Source of the DNA: Thermoleophilaceae bacterium
Lineage (GTDB): Bacteria > Actinomycetota > Thermoleophilia > Solirubrobacterales > Thermoleophilaceae
Reading direction: 5' to 3'
DNA length: 64,000 nucleotides
Assembly: GCA_030447905.1 (NCBI GenBank)
Contig: JAUJNZ010000001.1
Span: 20,199-84,198, forward strand
The notes beneath the pieces are model-generated. The model ran no database searches. It was not told the origin of the DNA and worked only from the letters and a program-made list of their open reading frames with translations. Within the stretch, counting starts at the first letter, position 1; every line of letters begins with the position of its first letter. Below, piece by piece: positions 18,453-27,554 of the stretch. Both the position numbers and the translations under genes were made by a program.

Positions 18453-19094
18453 ATGGGAGTGGACGCGACCCGACATGACGGACGCGGCGTTTCGGCCCAG
18501 GGGGTCGTCTTCGACGCGCAAGGCCTCGTGCCGTGCGTCGTCCAGGACGCGCGCACCGGCGAGGTGCTCACGGTCGCCTACATGAACGTTGAGGCCCTCG
18601 AGCAGACGCGCGCGACCGGCGAGACCCACTTCTTCAGCCGCTCGCGCGGTGAGATCTGGCACAAGGGCGAGACCTCGGGCAACATCCAGCGCGTGCGAGC
18701 TCTGCGGTTGGACTGCGACGGCGACGCCCTCGTGGCGCTCGTCGACCCGGCCGGACCCGCCTGTCACACCGGCGAGCGCACCTGCTTCCATCGCGGCGAA
18801 GCCGAGCCCGTCCCCGCCGAGGCGCTCGCGGCGCTCGAGCGGATGATCACCGAGCGCCGCGGAGGCGAGGCAGACGGCCGGTCCTACACCCGCGAGCTGC
18901 TCGCCGATCCGGCGCGCATCGGCGCCAAGGTCCGAGAGGAGGCCGAGGAGGTCGCCCGCGCGGCCGCCGAGGAATCCGACGAGCGCGTGGGGGAGGAGGC
19001 CGCCGACGTCCTCTACCACCTCGCCGTCCTGATGGCCGCGCGCGGCCTCTCGCTGGGCGACGCCCTCGCCGAGCTGAACGCCCGGCGGCGCTGA
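18453..19094 (+). CDS. hisIE: Bifunctional phosphoribosyl-AMP cyclohydrolase / phosphoribosyl-ATP pyrophosphatase
   Basis: 213 residues. The HisI half has [31 protein letters not shown] and the metal-binding DCDGDAL...CHTG.RTCF pattern. The HisE half has [16 protein letters not shown] and [14 protein letters not shown]. It performs steps 2 and 3 of histidine synthesis. The fused form is usual in many bacteria but not in most actinobacteria, which often keep separate hisI and hisE. It lies 12 bases before trpE. Confidence 0.93.
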   Translation: MGVDATRHDGRGVSAQGVVFDAQGLVPCVVQDARTGEVLTVAYMNVEALEQTRATGETHFFSRSRGEIWHKGETSGNIQRVRALRLDCDGDALVALVDPAGPACHTGERTCFHRGEAEPVPAEALAALERMITERRGGEADGRSYTRELLADPARIGAKVREEAEEVARAAAEESDERVGEEAADVLYHLAVLMAARGLSLGDALAELNARRR

Positions 19095-19106
19095 GGTGGC
19101 TCGCAC

Positions 19107-20630
19107 GTGAGCGTGCCTGCGGCCGCCGAGCGCGCCCGCGACCTGGTCGTCGAGCCGAACCTCGAGGAGGCCCGCGAGCTCGCCCGCGACCACACGGTCG
19201 TGCCCCTGCGCCATACCTTCATCGACGACTGCGAGACCCCGGTCGCCGCCTACCTCAAGCTGCGCGGCGACGGGCCGTCGTTCCTGCTCGAGTCGGCCGA
19301 GCAGGGCCAGCGCTTCGGGCGCTGGTCGTTCGTGGGGGTGCGCCCGCGGACCACGCTTCGTCTCGACCGGGGGGTCCTGACCGTGGGCGGGAAGCCGCGC
19401 GAGTACGCCGACCCCTACCGCGCCGTGGCCGAGGAGCTCGCGCGCTATCGGCCGGCGCCCTTGCCCGGCGACGGGCCGCCGTTCGCGGGAGGAGCAGTCG
19501 GCCTGTTCGCCTACGACCTCGTGCGCCACGCCGAGCCTGCGGTGGGGGAGCGCAATCCCGACGAGCTCGCACTGCCCGACCTGGCGCTCGCCATCTCAGA
19601 CGTCCTGCTCGCCTTCGACCACTTCACCCACGAGGTCACGGTGATCGCCAACGTCTTCGCCGAGGAAGGTGACGCGAACGACTTCGAGTCCGTATACGCG
19701 ACGGCCATCTCCGCGATCGCCGAGACGCGCGAGCGCCTCGCCGCCCCGGTTCCGCGGCCCGCCCGGGAGAGCCGCCGCGAGCCGCCGGGGTTCGGAGCGT
19801 CGAACCTCGGCGCCGCCGGCTACGCCGCCGCGGTCGAGCGCGTCCAGGAGTACATCCGCGCCGGCGACTGCTACCAGGTCGTTCCGAGCCAGCGCTGGAG
19901 CGCCGAGGCGCCCGTCGAGGCCTTTTCGGTCTACCGCGGGCTGCGCACGGTCAACCCGAGCCCGTACATGTACTTCCTCGACTTCGGCGACTTCGAGATC
20001 GCCGGGGCCTCGCCGGAGTCGCTGGTCAAGGTCAATGGCCGCCGTGCCGAGCAGCGCCCGATCGCCGGCACCCGGCCGCGGGCCGCCACCGCCGAGGCCG
20101 ACCTCGCCGCCGCCCGCGAGCTGCTGGCCGACGAGAAGGAGCGCGCCGAGCACGTCATGCTCGTCGACCTCGCCCGCAACGACCTCGGGCGGGTGTGCGA
20201 GTACGGCTCGGTGCGCGTCGACGAGCTGATGGTCGTCGAGACCTATTCCCACGTGATGCACATCGTCTCTTCGGTGTCGGGCACGCTCGGCGATGGGGTG
20301 ACCGCCATGGACGCGCTGCGCGCCTCGCTGCCCGCGGGCACGCTGTCGGGCGCGCCGAAGGTGCGGGCCATGCAGATCATCGACGAGCTCGAGCCGGTGT
20401 CGAGGGGCCCATACGGCGGCTCGGTCGGGTACCTTTCGTTCTCGGGCGATCTCGACTCGTGCATCTACATCCGCTCCGCCGTTATCAAGGAGGGGCGCAT
20501 CCACCTCCAGGCCGGCGGCGGCATCGTCGCCGACTCCGATCCCGAGGACGAGGTGCAGGAGACCGAGGCGAAGGCCGGTGCGGTCCGGGCGGCGATCGAG
20601 CTCGCCTGCCGTCAGGAGGACTGGGCGTGA
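19107..20630 (+). CDS. trpE: Anthranilate synthase component I
   Basis: 507 residues. The LLES motif (residues 60-63) marks the tryptophan feedback site. The catalytic half has ERVQEYIRAGDCYQVVPSQRW, GASPESLVKV, RPIAGTRPRG-like RPIAGTRPRA, HVMLVDLARNDLGRV, LPAGTLSGAPKVRAM and GGSVGYLSFSGDLDS. It makes anthranilate from chorismate with TrpG. The stop and the trpG start form TGATG. No attenuator or leader peptide is visible in the 12-base gap after hisIE. Confidence 0.96.
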   Translation: MSVPAAAERARDLVVEPNLEEARELARDHTVVPLRHTFIDDCETPVAAYLKLRGDGPSFLLESAEQGQRFGRWSFVGVRPRTTLRLDRGVLTVGGKPREYADPYRAVAEELARYRPAPLPGDGPPFAGGAVGLFAYDLVRHAEPAVGERNPDELALPDLALAISDVLLAFDHFTHEVTVIANVFAEEGDANDFESVYATAISAIAETRERLAAPVPRPARESRREPPGFGASNLGAAGYAAAVERVQEYIRAGDCYQVVPSQRWSAEAPVEAFSVYRGLRTVNPSPYMYFLDFGDFEIAGASPESLVKVNGRRAEQRPIAGTRPRAATAEADLAAARELLADEKERAEHVMLVDLARNDLGRVCEYGSVRVDELMVVETYSHVMHIVSSVSGTLGDGVTAMDALRASLPAGTLSGAPKVRAMQIIDELEPVSRGPYGGSVGYLSFSGDLDSCIYIRSAVIKEGRIHLQAGGGIVADSDPEDEVQETEAKAGAVRAAIELACRQEDWA

Positions 20631-21199
20631 TGCGCGTGCTCGTCCTCGACAACTACGACTCCTTCACCTGGAACCTTGTCCAGTACGTGGGCGAGCTCGG
20701 TTGCGAGCTCGAGGTCGTCCGCAACGACGAGCTGCGAGCCGAAGAGCTGCTCGCGCGGCGGCCCGACAAAGTGGTGGTCTCCCCGGGACCCTGCTCGCCG
20801 GCCGAGGCCGGCATATCGACCGAGGCGATCCGCCGCCTGGCCGAGGCCGGAGTGCCCACCCTGGGCGTGTGCCTCGGCCACCAGGCGCTCGCGGCGGCCT
20901 TCGGGGGGCGAGTCGTGCGCGGCGAGCCGGTTCACGGCAAGGCGGCCGAGGTCACCCACGACGGACGGACGATCTTCCGCGGCCTCGGGAGCCCGCTCGT
21001 TGCGGCCCGCTATCACTCGCTGGTCGTCGACCCGGCCCTGCCCGACTGCCTCGAGCGCTCGGCGACCGCGAACGGGACCGTGATGGGCCTCCGACACCGC
21101 GAGCTCCCCGCCGAGGGCGTGCAGTTCCACCCGGAGTCGGTGCTGACCCAGGACGGGCGCCTGCTAATGCGAAACTTCATCGCGGCGCCCGCCTCATAG
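20630..21199 (+). CDS. trpG: Anthranilate synthase component II (glutamine amidotransferase)
   Basis: 190 residues, a class I glutamine amidotransferase: LDNYDSFTWNLVQ at the N terminus, PGPCSPAEAG, the nucleophile in GVCLGHQA and the His-Glu pair in GVQFHPES. It delivers ammonia to TrpE. A standalone TrpG of normal length; the ATG overlaps the trpE stop by one base. Confidence 0.96.
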   Translation: MRVLVLDNYDSFTWNLVQYVGELGCELEVVRNDELRAEELLARRPDKVVVSPGPCSPAEAGISTEAIRRLAEAGVPTLGVCLGHQALAAAFGGRVVRGEPVHGKAAEVTHDGRTIFRGLGSPLVAARYHSLVVDPALPDCLERSATANGTVMGLRHRELPAEGVQFHPESVLTQDGRLLMRNFIAAPAS

Positions 21200-21202
21200 C
21201 AC

Positions 21203-22249
21203 GTGCCCAACCCCGTTCTCACGGCGGCCATCGACCGCCTCAGCTCGGGACGTGAGCTCACGGCTCCCGAGTCCGCCGAGGTCCTGCGGGAGGTCATGGA
21301 GGGCCGCGCCTCCGAGGTCCAGTCGGCCGCCTTTCTGATCGCCCTGCGGGTAAAAGGAGAGACCGTCGAGGAGCTCGCCGGGCTTGCGTTGACCATGCGA
21401 GAGCTCAGCGTCGCGGTCGAGGTGGCCCCCGCGGTAGCCGGCGAAGGCCTGCTCGACACCGCCGGTACGGGGGGAGGGCGGCCGACCTTCAACGTCTCGA
21501 CCACGGCGGCGCTCGTCGCCGCCGGCGCGGGCTGCCGCGTGGCCAAGCACGGCAACCGCTCCTCGACCGGCCTCTCGGGCTCGGCCGACCTGCTCGAAGC
21601 CCTCGGGGCGCGGATCGACCTCGAGCCCGCGGCGATCGCTCGGTGCGTCGAGGAGTGCGGCTTCGGCTTCATGTTTGCCCCGCTTCACCACACCGCCATG
21701 CGCCACGTCGTCCCGGTGCGCCGGGAGCTCGCCGTCCGAACCGTCTTCAACTTCCTCGGCCCGATCACCAACCCCGCGAGGGCGGACCGGCAGGTGATCG
21801 GCGTCTCGGATCCGGCCTACCTCGACCTGGTCGCGGGCGCGCTCGCAGCCCTCGGTGGCTCGCGGGCCCTGGTAGTGTCGAGCGAGGATGGCCTCGACGA
21901 GATCAGCGTCTCGGCCCCGACCCGCGCCGTCGAGTTGCGCGACGGCGAGCGCCGTCACCTGCGGGTCCTCCCCGAAGAAGTCGGCTTACCGGCCGAGCCG
22001 CGTGAGATCCTCGGCGCCGGTACGCCCGAACGAAACGCCGAGCTCGCCCGCGCGGTCCTCGGTGGCCACCCCGGCCCCGAGCGCTCGGTGACCGCGCTGA
22101 ACGCGGGCGCGGCGATCTACGTGGCCGGCCGCGCCGAGGATTTGGCGAGCGGGGTCCGGGCCGCGGAGGAGGCGATCGACTCGGGCGCCGCGACCGCCGT
22201 GCTCGAGCGCTACGTGGAGGCGACCCGCCGGCTCGCTCCTGCCTCGTGA
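21203..22249 (+). CDS. trpD: Anthranilate phosphoribosyltransferase
   Basis: 348 residues with the family blocks LDTAGTGGGRPTFNVST (PRPP binding), VAKHGNRSSTGLSGSADLLEALG, FMFAPLHHTAMRHVVPVRREL and TVFNFLGPITNPA. It attaches phosphoribose to anthranilate. GTG start 21203 lies three bases after the trpG stop, and the 3' end overlaps trpC (GTGA). Confidence 0.96.
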   Translation: MPNPVLTAAIDRLSSGRELTAPESAEVLREVMEGRASEVQSAAFLIALRVKGETVEELAGLALTMRELSVAVEVAPAVAGEGLLDTAGTGGGRPTFNVSTTAALVAAGAGCRVAKHGNRSSTGLSGSADLLEALGARIDLEPAAIARCVEECGFGFMFAPLHHTAMRHVVPVRRELAVRTVFNFLGPITNPARADRQVIGVSDPAYLDLVAGALAALGGSRALVVSSEDGLDEISVSAPTRAVELRDGERRHLRVLPEEVGLPAEPREILGAGTPERNAELARAVLGGHPGPERSVTALNAGAAIYVAGRAEDLASGVRAAEEAIDSGAATAVLERYVEATRRLAPAS

Positions 22250-23043
22250 GCGTCCGGCTCGAGCCCATCCTCGAGGCGACCCGCCAGCGGGTCGAGCGCT
22301 GCCGGCGCGAGCTCTCGGAAACCGAGCTCGAGGGACGGATCGAGCTCGGCCGCGAGGGTCGGCCGTTCCGCGAGGCGCTGTCGCGGCCGGGTACGTCGGT
22401 CATCGCCGAGCACAAGCGCCGCTCTCCGTCGGCGGGCACGCTGCGGGAGGGCGTCTCGGTGCAGGAGATGACGATCGCCTACGAGCGCGGAGGAGCGGCC
22501 GCCCTCTCGATCCTCACCGAAGAGGAGCACTTCGGCGGCTCGCTGGAGGACATGCGCGAGGCGATCGCCGTGACCGATCTTCCCGTCCTGCGCAAGGACT
22601 TCACGATCGACCGCTACCAGCTCCTCGAGGCCAAGGCGACGGGCGCCGACGCCGTCCTGCTCGTGGTCGGGGCGCTCTCGCCGGAGCAGCTCGCCGACCT
22701 CCACGCCGAGGCCCGCCAGCTCGACCTCGACGCGCTGGTCGAGGTCCACGACCACCGCGAGCTCGATGCCGCACTCGAGCTCGACGCCGACGTTGTGGGG
22801 ATCAACAACCGCGACCTGACCGACTTCAGCGTCGACGTGCGGCGGACCTTCGACCTGCTCGCCGACGTGCCGGCCGGGAAGACCGTGGTCTCCGAGTCGG
22901 GGATCTTCGAGCGCGCGCAGATCGAGGAGCTCGAGTTGGTCGGCATCGACGCCGTGCTCGTGGGGGAGACGCTGATGCGCGCGGCGGACCCGGAGGCGGC
23001 GGTGCGGGAGCTGGCGCGGACCGAGGAGCCGACGCAGGGCTGA
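22246..23043 (+). CDS. trpC: Indole-3-glycerol phosphate synthase
   Basis: 265 residues, a TIM barrel: VIAEHKRRSPSAG (usually IAEIKR.SPS), LTEEEHFGGSLEDM, LPVLRKDFTIDRYQLLEAKATGAD, VVGINNRDLTDFSVD and SESGIF. It closes the indole ring from CdRP. It is the last gene of the first trp block; the other half (trpFBA) is 6 kb downstream. Confidence 0.95.
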   Translation: MSVRLEPILEATRQRVERCRRELSETELEGRIELGREGRPFREALSRPGTSVIAEHKRRSPSAGTLREGVSVQEMTIAYERGGAAALSILTEEEHFGGSLEDMREAIAVTDLPVLRKDFTIDRYQLLEAKATGADAVLLVVGALSPEQLADLHAEARQLDLDALVEVHDHRELDAALELDADVVGINNRDLTDFSVDVRRTFDLLADVPAGKTVVSESGIFERAQIEELELVGIDAVLVGETLMRAADPEAAVRELARTEEPTQG

Positions 23044-23081
23044 GGGCTGGCCTAGTCGGGTCGACCGCCGGAGGCGGTATC

Positions 23082-23087
23082 TAACAT
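23082..23087 (+). promoter_or_regulatory. -10-like TAACAT before moxR
   Basis: TAACAT ends eight bases before ATG 23096. A TCGACC about 15-16 bases upstream could serve as a poor -35. This suggests the moxR block has its own leaderless promoter and is not only read through from trpC. Confidence 0.45.
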
Positions 23088-23095
23088 CGGCGGAG

Positions 23096-24049
23096 ATGGC
23101 GAGCGCTCGCGAGCTCCGACGCGCCGGCGTCGCCTCCCTCGGCGCCCGCCTCGCCGCCAACGTCCGCCGGGCCATCAAGGCCGACGACGAGGTCGTCCGC
23201 GACGTCCTGGTCGCCCTGCTCGCCGAGGGCCACGTGCTGATCGAAGACCACCCGGGGGTGGGAAAGACCGCCCTGGCTCGGGCGCTGTCGCGCTCGGTGG
23301 CCGCCGAGTACGCGCGCATCCAGTGCACCGCCGACCTGCTCCCCTCAGACGTCGTGGGCACGAGCGTCTTCAACCAGCGCGAGACGCGGTTTGAGTTTCG
23401 CCCCGGCCCGGTGTTCGCCAACGTCGTGTTGGTCGACGAGGTAAACCGCGCGTCGCCGAAGACCCAGTCGGGCCTGCTCGAGTGCATGCAGGAGGGCCAG
23501 GTGACCGTCGACGTGCACACCCACGAGCTCGCCCGCCCGTTCCTCGTCATCGCCACCCAGAACCCGCTCGACTACGAAGGCACCTACCCGCTTCCCGAGG
23601 CCCAGCTCGACCGCTTCATGGTCCGCGTCTCGCTCGGCTATCCCGCCCCCGACGACGAGGCCGAGATGCTCGCCGACCACGGCTCGGGCGATCGCGTGCT
23701 CGAGCTCGGGGCGGTGTGCGACGTGGGCGAGGTGGTGGCCGCCCAGACCGCGGTCGCCCACGTGCACGCGAGCGATGCCCTGCGCCGCTACGTGGTCGCG
23801 GTCTTAGACCACACCCGCGCCGACCCGCGCACCGACCTCGGAGCGAGCCCGCGCGCGGGCCTCATGCTGCTGCGCGCCGCCAAGGCCCACGCGGCACTCT
23901 CAGGTCGCGACCACGCCCTTCCCGACGACGTCCAGGCGCTCGCGGGGTCGGTGCTCTCACACCGGCTGATGCTCGCGCCCGAGATCGCCCTCTCCGGCGG
24001 GGCCGCCGCCGTGGTGGGCGACGCCGTGGAGCGCGTGCCGGCGTTGTAG
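23096..24049 (+). CDS. MoxR-family AAA+ ATPase
   Basis: 317 residues. Walker A is EDHPGVGKTALARALSRS and Walker B is VLVDEVNRASPKTQSGLLECMQEGQVTVD. Sensor 1 lies in FLVIATQNP and the MoxR-specific EGTYPLPEAQLDRFM follows. MoxR ATPases act as chaperones or assembly factors with DUF58 partners. The next two genes, DUF58 and a membrane transglutaminase, complete a very common conserved trio. This one lies inside the trp gene set. Confidence 0.93.
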   Translation: MASARELRRAGVASLGARLAANVRRAIKADDEVVRDVLVALLAEGHVLIEDHPGVGKTALARALSRSVAAEYARIQCTADLLPSDVVGTSVFNQRETRFEFRPGPVFANVVLVDEVNRASPKTQSGLLECMQEGQVTVDVHTHELARPFLVIATQNPLDYEGTYPLPEAQLDRFMVRVSLGYPAPDDEAEMLADHGSGDRVLELGAVCDVGEVVAAQTAVAHVHASDALRRYVVAVLDHTRADPRTDLGASPRAGLMLLRAAKAHAALSGRDHALPDDVQALAGSVLSHRLMLAPEIALSGGAAAVVGDAVERVPAL

Positions 24050-24055
24050 CGACCA

Positions 24056-25153
24056 GTGGGCCGCGCCGTCTCAACCGCGCTGCTTGGCGGCGTCCTCCTC
24101 CTGGTCGCGGCCGCGTTCGGGCCGGCTCCGATGCTCGTCCCCGGGGCTGCCCTCCTGCCCCTGGGAGTCGCCGCTGCGATCTGGGTGTCGTGGGCGGCTC
24201 GCGGCGCCCGGGTCGAGCGCCGGCTCGCGGTGACCCGGACCGTCGAGGGCGAGCCGGTCGCCATGACCCTCGAGGCGCGCACGCCCGTCGCGCCCCCACC
24301 GGGCAGCGAGCTCGTCGAGCCGTTGCTGGCCGACGCCTCCCGTTCCGCGGGTGGGCACCGCGTCCAGCAGCTCGCCGCCGAGATGAGCTTTCCGCGTCGA
24401 GGGCGGGTGCGGCTCGAGCCGGCCCTTCTGCGCGTGCGGGACCCGTTGGGGCTGGCCCTTCGGGAGGTCCGCTCGCCGGCGCTCGAGCTGCTGGTCCTGC
24501 CGCGCATCGAGGCTGTTCGGGTCGGGCGGGGCGGACCGGCACCGAGAGGTCCGCTCGCCGCGCCGGCGCCTGTCGTGACCGATGCCGTCGAGGTCGAGGT
24601 CGATTCGCTGCGCGAGGCCCCGGCCGAGGCTCCCGCCGCCCGGATCCACTGGCCGGCCGTCGCCCGTACCGGAGTCCTCATGGAGCGGACCCTGGTCCCT
24701 GAGTCGGATCGCCGGCCGCTTGTGATCCTCGACGCCTCGGCTCCCGAGTCGCCCGATGCGCTCGACAGCGCGGTAAGAGCGGCGGCCTCGTTGTGCGTGT
24801 GGCTGGCCCGCGCGGGCGGCTGCGAGCTGCTTCTGCCCGGCGACCGCCGGCCGGCCACGATCGACGCCACGCTGACTGCGTGGCCGGCGCTGCACGCGCG
24901 GCTCGCGCTCGTCGATGCGGGCGGGTCGACGCCCGCCCCCGCTCGTCCCGGGCGCGCGGGGTCCATCCTCTGGGTCGCCGCCGGGGCGCCCGGCCGGGCC
25001 AGTTCCCGAGCGCTAGCGCGGAGCCTGGCCCGCGCGGGGGCCGGCGAGCGCTACGTCGTCGCGCCCGGGCCGCCTGGGTCGGGGGCCGCGTTTGCGGTCG
25101 GGGGCTGCCACGGAAGGCGGCTCGAACGCAGCTACCGGCGCTCGGCCGCGTGA
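24056..25153 (+). CDS. DUF58 domain membrane protein
   Basis: 365 residues from GTG 24056. Two N-terminal membrane helices are followed by an extracytoplasmic beta region and the DUF58/vWA-like block around ARTGVLMERTLVPESDRRPLVILDASAPE. DUF58 proteins accompany MoxR ATPases, possibly as their substrates or receptors. The typical metal-site residues are only partly present. It starts seven bases after moxR and overlaps the transglutaminase gene (GTGA). Confidence 0.82.
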   Translation: MGRAVSTALLGGVLLLVAAAFGPAPMLVPGAALLPLGVAAAIWVSWAARGARVERRLAVTRTVEGEPVAMTLEARTPVAPPPGSELVEPLLADASRSAGGHRVQQLAAEMSFPRRGRVRLEPALLRVRDPLGLALREVRSPALELLVLPRIEAVRVGRGGPAPRGPLAAPAPVVTDAVEVEVDSLREAPAEAPAARIHWPAVARTGVLMERTLVPESDRRPLVILDASAPESPDALDSAVRAAASLCVWLARAGGCELLLPGDRRPATIDATLTAWPALHARLALVDAGGSTPAPARPGRAGSILWVAAGAPGRASSRALARSLARAGAGERYVVAPGPPGSGAAFAVGGCHGRRLERSYRRSAA

Positions 25154-27498
25154 TCGCGTCGGCGTCGCGGCCCGAGCGCGTCGCGCTCCTGCGCCTCGCG
25201 GCGTTTGCACCGCTGTGCGCGTTCGCGGCGGCGCACTGGGCGGCGCTCGTCTCCGACCCGCCCGGCTGGCGCCTGGCCGCGGTGGTCGGCGTGGCCACCG
25301 CCTGCGGCGGCGGGCTCTGGGCCAGCGCCCGGCTCGACGGTCGCGGCGCGGGGTCGGCGAGGATCGCGCGCACCCTCACGGTGGCGGCCTGCGCGGCAGC
25401 CGCCCTCGCGGCGATCGGCCTCCCCCTGAGCCTGCTCGCGCCCGGCGGCTGGAGCGAGCTCAGTGCCGGCCTGGGCGCTGGGTTCGACGGCCTGGTCAAC
25501 GTCGAGTGGCCCTACGACGGCGATGACGCGTGGGTTCGCCTGACCGTGCTGCTGGCCGTCCCCCTCGTCGCCATCGTCGCGGCGGCGCTTGCCTTCTGGC
25601 CGCCGGCCCCGGGAGCCGGCGGCGAGGTTGTCGCCGTGCGCCAGGCCGCCGCGCTCGGCGTGCTCCTCAGCTTGATCGGCGTAGCCGCCGCGGAGCGCCC
25701 GCTGCCCGCGGCCCTCGGCCGCGGGGCGCTACTGCTCTTGCTCCTGGCCGCCTGGCTCTTCCCGCCGGGGCTGCCACGCCTGCGGGTCAAGGTCGCGCTC
25801 GCCGCGGGAGCCTCGGTGCTCGCCGCGGGGCTTGTCTCGTTGCCCCTGGCCACGGCACTCGAGCCCGACCGCCCGTGGATCGACTACCGCTCGTGGGAGC
25901 TGTGGGGAGGAGGAGGGTCGCCGGCCGGGAGCTTCGATTGGGACCACAGCTACGGCCCGATCGACTGGCCGCGCACCGGCGAGACCATGCTCGAGGTCCG
26001 CTCGCGGCGGCCTCAGTACTGGCGCGTCGAGGCGCTCGACCGCTTCGACGGCTACGCATGGCGATCGTCGGGACCGCGCCCGGCGGAGGGCGCCGCGGTC
26101 GAGTTGCCGCTCGCCACCGGCCTCGAGGACCGCTGGCGCGAGCGCCTGGGCTTCACCGTCCGGGGCCTGCGCAGCGGGCTGCTCGCCGCGGCGGGGACCC
26201 CTCTGGCCGTAGAGGGCGCTGGACTCGTCTCCGTATTTTCCGACGGGACGGCCGAGACGCCCGGGAGGTCGCCCGGTCCGGGCGAGTCCTACGGCGTCAG
26301 GGCCTACGTGCCCAATCCGAGCGCGCGCGAGATGCGGGCCGCGGCCGGGCCGTCGCCGCCCTTTGCGCGCGACTACACCGAGATCGACCTGCCCGCCGAG
26401 GCGCAACCCGGGCAGATGGACATGGAGCCGGCCGGCACCGTGGGTCCGCTTGCCGGGAGGCCCACGCCGCTCGAGCGAGTCAACCTCGGCGTCGGCGACG
26501 GCTCTGCGCCGGCCGAGCCGCGAGCGGAGGCGCGCCTACTCGCCTCGCCCTACGCCGGCGTTTACCGGCTGGCAGGCCGACTCGCCCGCGGGCGAGCGAC
26601 GTCCTACGACAAGGTCCGGGCGATCGAGCGCCACCTGCGCCGGTCCTACGACTACGACGAGCGACCGCCGGTCCGCGAGCACCCGCTCGCCGCGTTCCTG
26701 CTCTCAGACCGGGCCGGCTACTGCCAGCAGTTCTCGGGCGCGATGGCGCTCATGCTGCGAATGGCCGGAATCCCCGCCCGGGTGGCGACCGGCTTCGCGC
26801 CTGGGCTGCGCCAAGGGCGTGGGCGCTGGCGGGTGCGCGACCTCGACGCCCATTCGTGGGTCGAGGTGCTGTTTCCGGGGATCGGCTGGGTGGCCTTCGA
26901 CCCGACGCCCTCGAGCGCGCCGGCCGAGCGGCCCGGCGACGACGTCGAGGCCGACGCCGCGGCAAGCGCATCCGCCGCGGGCGGCGAGGCCCGACGGCCG
27001 CGCCCCCGCGAGGCGCAGCCCGACCGCCGTCCGACCGTCGACAGGCTCCAGGCCGAGCGCCGGTCTCAGGGTGAGGACGGCGACTCGCCGGTCACCGCCG
27101 CGGCGCTCGCGGGCGTGCTGCTCGGCGTCGCCCTGGCCGCCGGCGCGTGGCGGCTCGGCCCGATCGCCCGGCTGCGGCCCCGCGCCCGGCGCGAGCGCAC
27201 GCCTGAGGAGGAGGTCGCCGAGCTCCGTGCCGCGCTCGAGCGGCTCGGCTACGAGGTCCGGTCGCAGACCACGCTCGCCGAGCTCGAGCACCGGCTCGAC
27301 GAGCGTCCCGGTCCGGCGGCGGCCCGCTACGTGCGGCGCCTGCGCGAGCGTCGCTTCGCTCTCCCCGCGCCGGGTGGCTCTCCGCCGCGCCTCGACCGCC
27401 GCGCCCTGCGCCGCGCGCTCACCGCCGGGCTCGGGCCCCTCGGGCGGCTGCGCGGCTTCCTCGCCCTACCGCCCGAGGCGCTCGCTCCGCGCCGCTGA
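25150..27498 (+). CDS. TgpA-like membrane protein with extracytoplasmic transglutaminase domain
   Basis: 782 residues. The first third has about seven membrane helices, and a large outer region follows. The transglutaminase core has a Cys-His-Asp triad in GYCQQFSGAMALML, DAHSWVEVLF and GWVAFDPTP. A further helix near residue 660 precedes a cytosolic C-terminal DUF4129-like tail. It probably processes or crosslinks cell-envelope protein together with MoxR and DUF58. GTG 25150 overlaps the DUF58 stop. The segment 26930-27070 is Ala/Arg/Pro rich. Confidence 0.88.
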   Translation: MIASASRPERVALLRLAAFAPLCAFAAAHWAALVSDPPGWRLAAVVGVATACGGGLWASARLDGRGAGSARIARTLTVAACAAAALAAIGLPLSLLAPGGWSELSAGLGAGFDGLVNVEWPYDGDDAWVRLTVLLAVPLVAIVAAALAFWPPAPGAGGEVVAVRQAAALGVLLSLIGVAAAERPLPAALGRGALLLLLLAAWLFPPGLPRLRVKVALAAGASVLAAGLVSLPLATALEPDRPWIDYRSWELWGGGGSPAGSFDWDHSYGPIDWPRTGETMLEVRSRRPQYWRVEALDRFDGYAWRSSGPRPAEGAAVELPLATGLEDRWRERLGFTVRGLRSGLLAAAGTPLAVEGAGLVSVFSDGTAETPGRSPGPGESYGVRAYVPNPSAREMRAAAGPSPPFARDYTEIDLPAEAQPGQMDMEPAGTVGPLAGRPTPLERVNLGVGDGSAPAEPRAEARLLASPYAGVYRLAGRLARGRATSYDKVRAIERHLRRSYDYDERPPVREHPLAAFLLSDRAGYCQQFSGAMALMLRMAGIPARVATGFAPGLRQGRGRWRVRDLDAHSWVEVLFPGIGWVAFDPTPSSAPAERPGDDVEADAAASASAAGGEARRPRPREAQPDRRPTVDRLQAERRSQGEDGDSPVTAAALAGVLLGVALAAGAWRLGPIARLRPRARRERTPEEEVAELRAALERLGYEVRSQTTLAELEHRLDERPGPAAARYVRRLRERRFALPAPGGSPPRLDRRALRRALTAGLGPLGRLRGFLALPPEALAPRR

Positions 27499-27554
27499 GC
27501 CGAGCTCGAGCGAAGTTTTATCGCCAGTTAACCCATCCCGCCTAGAAAGAACTC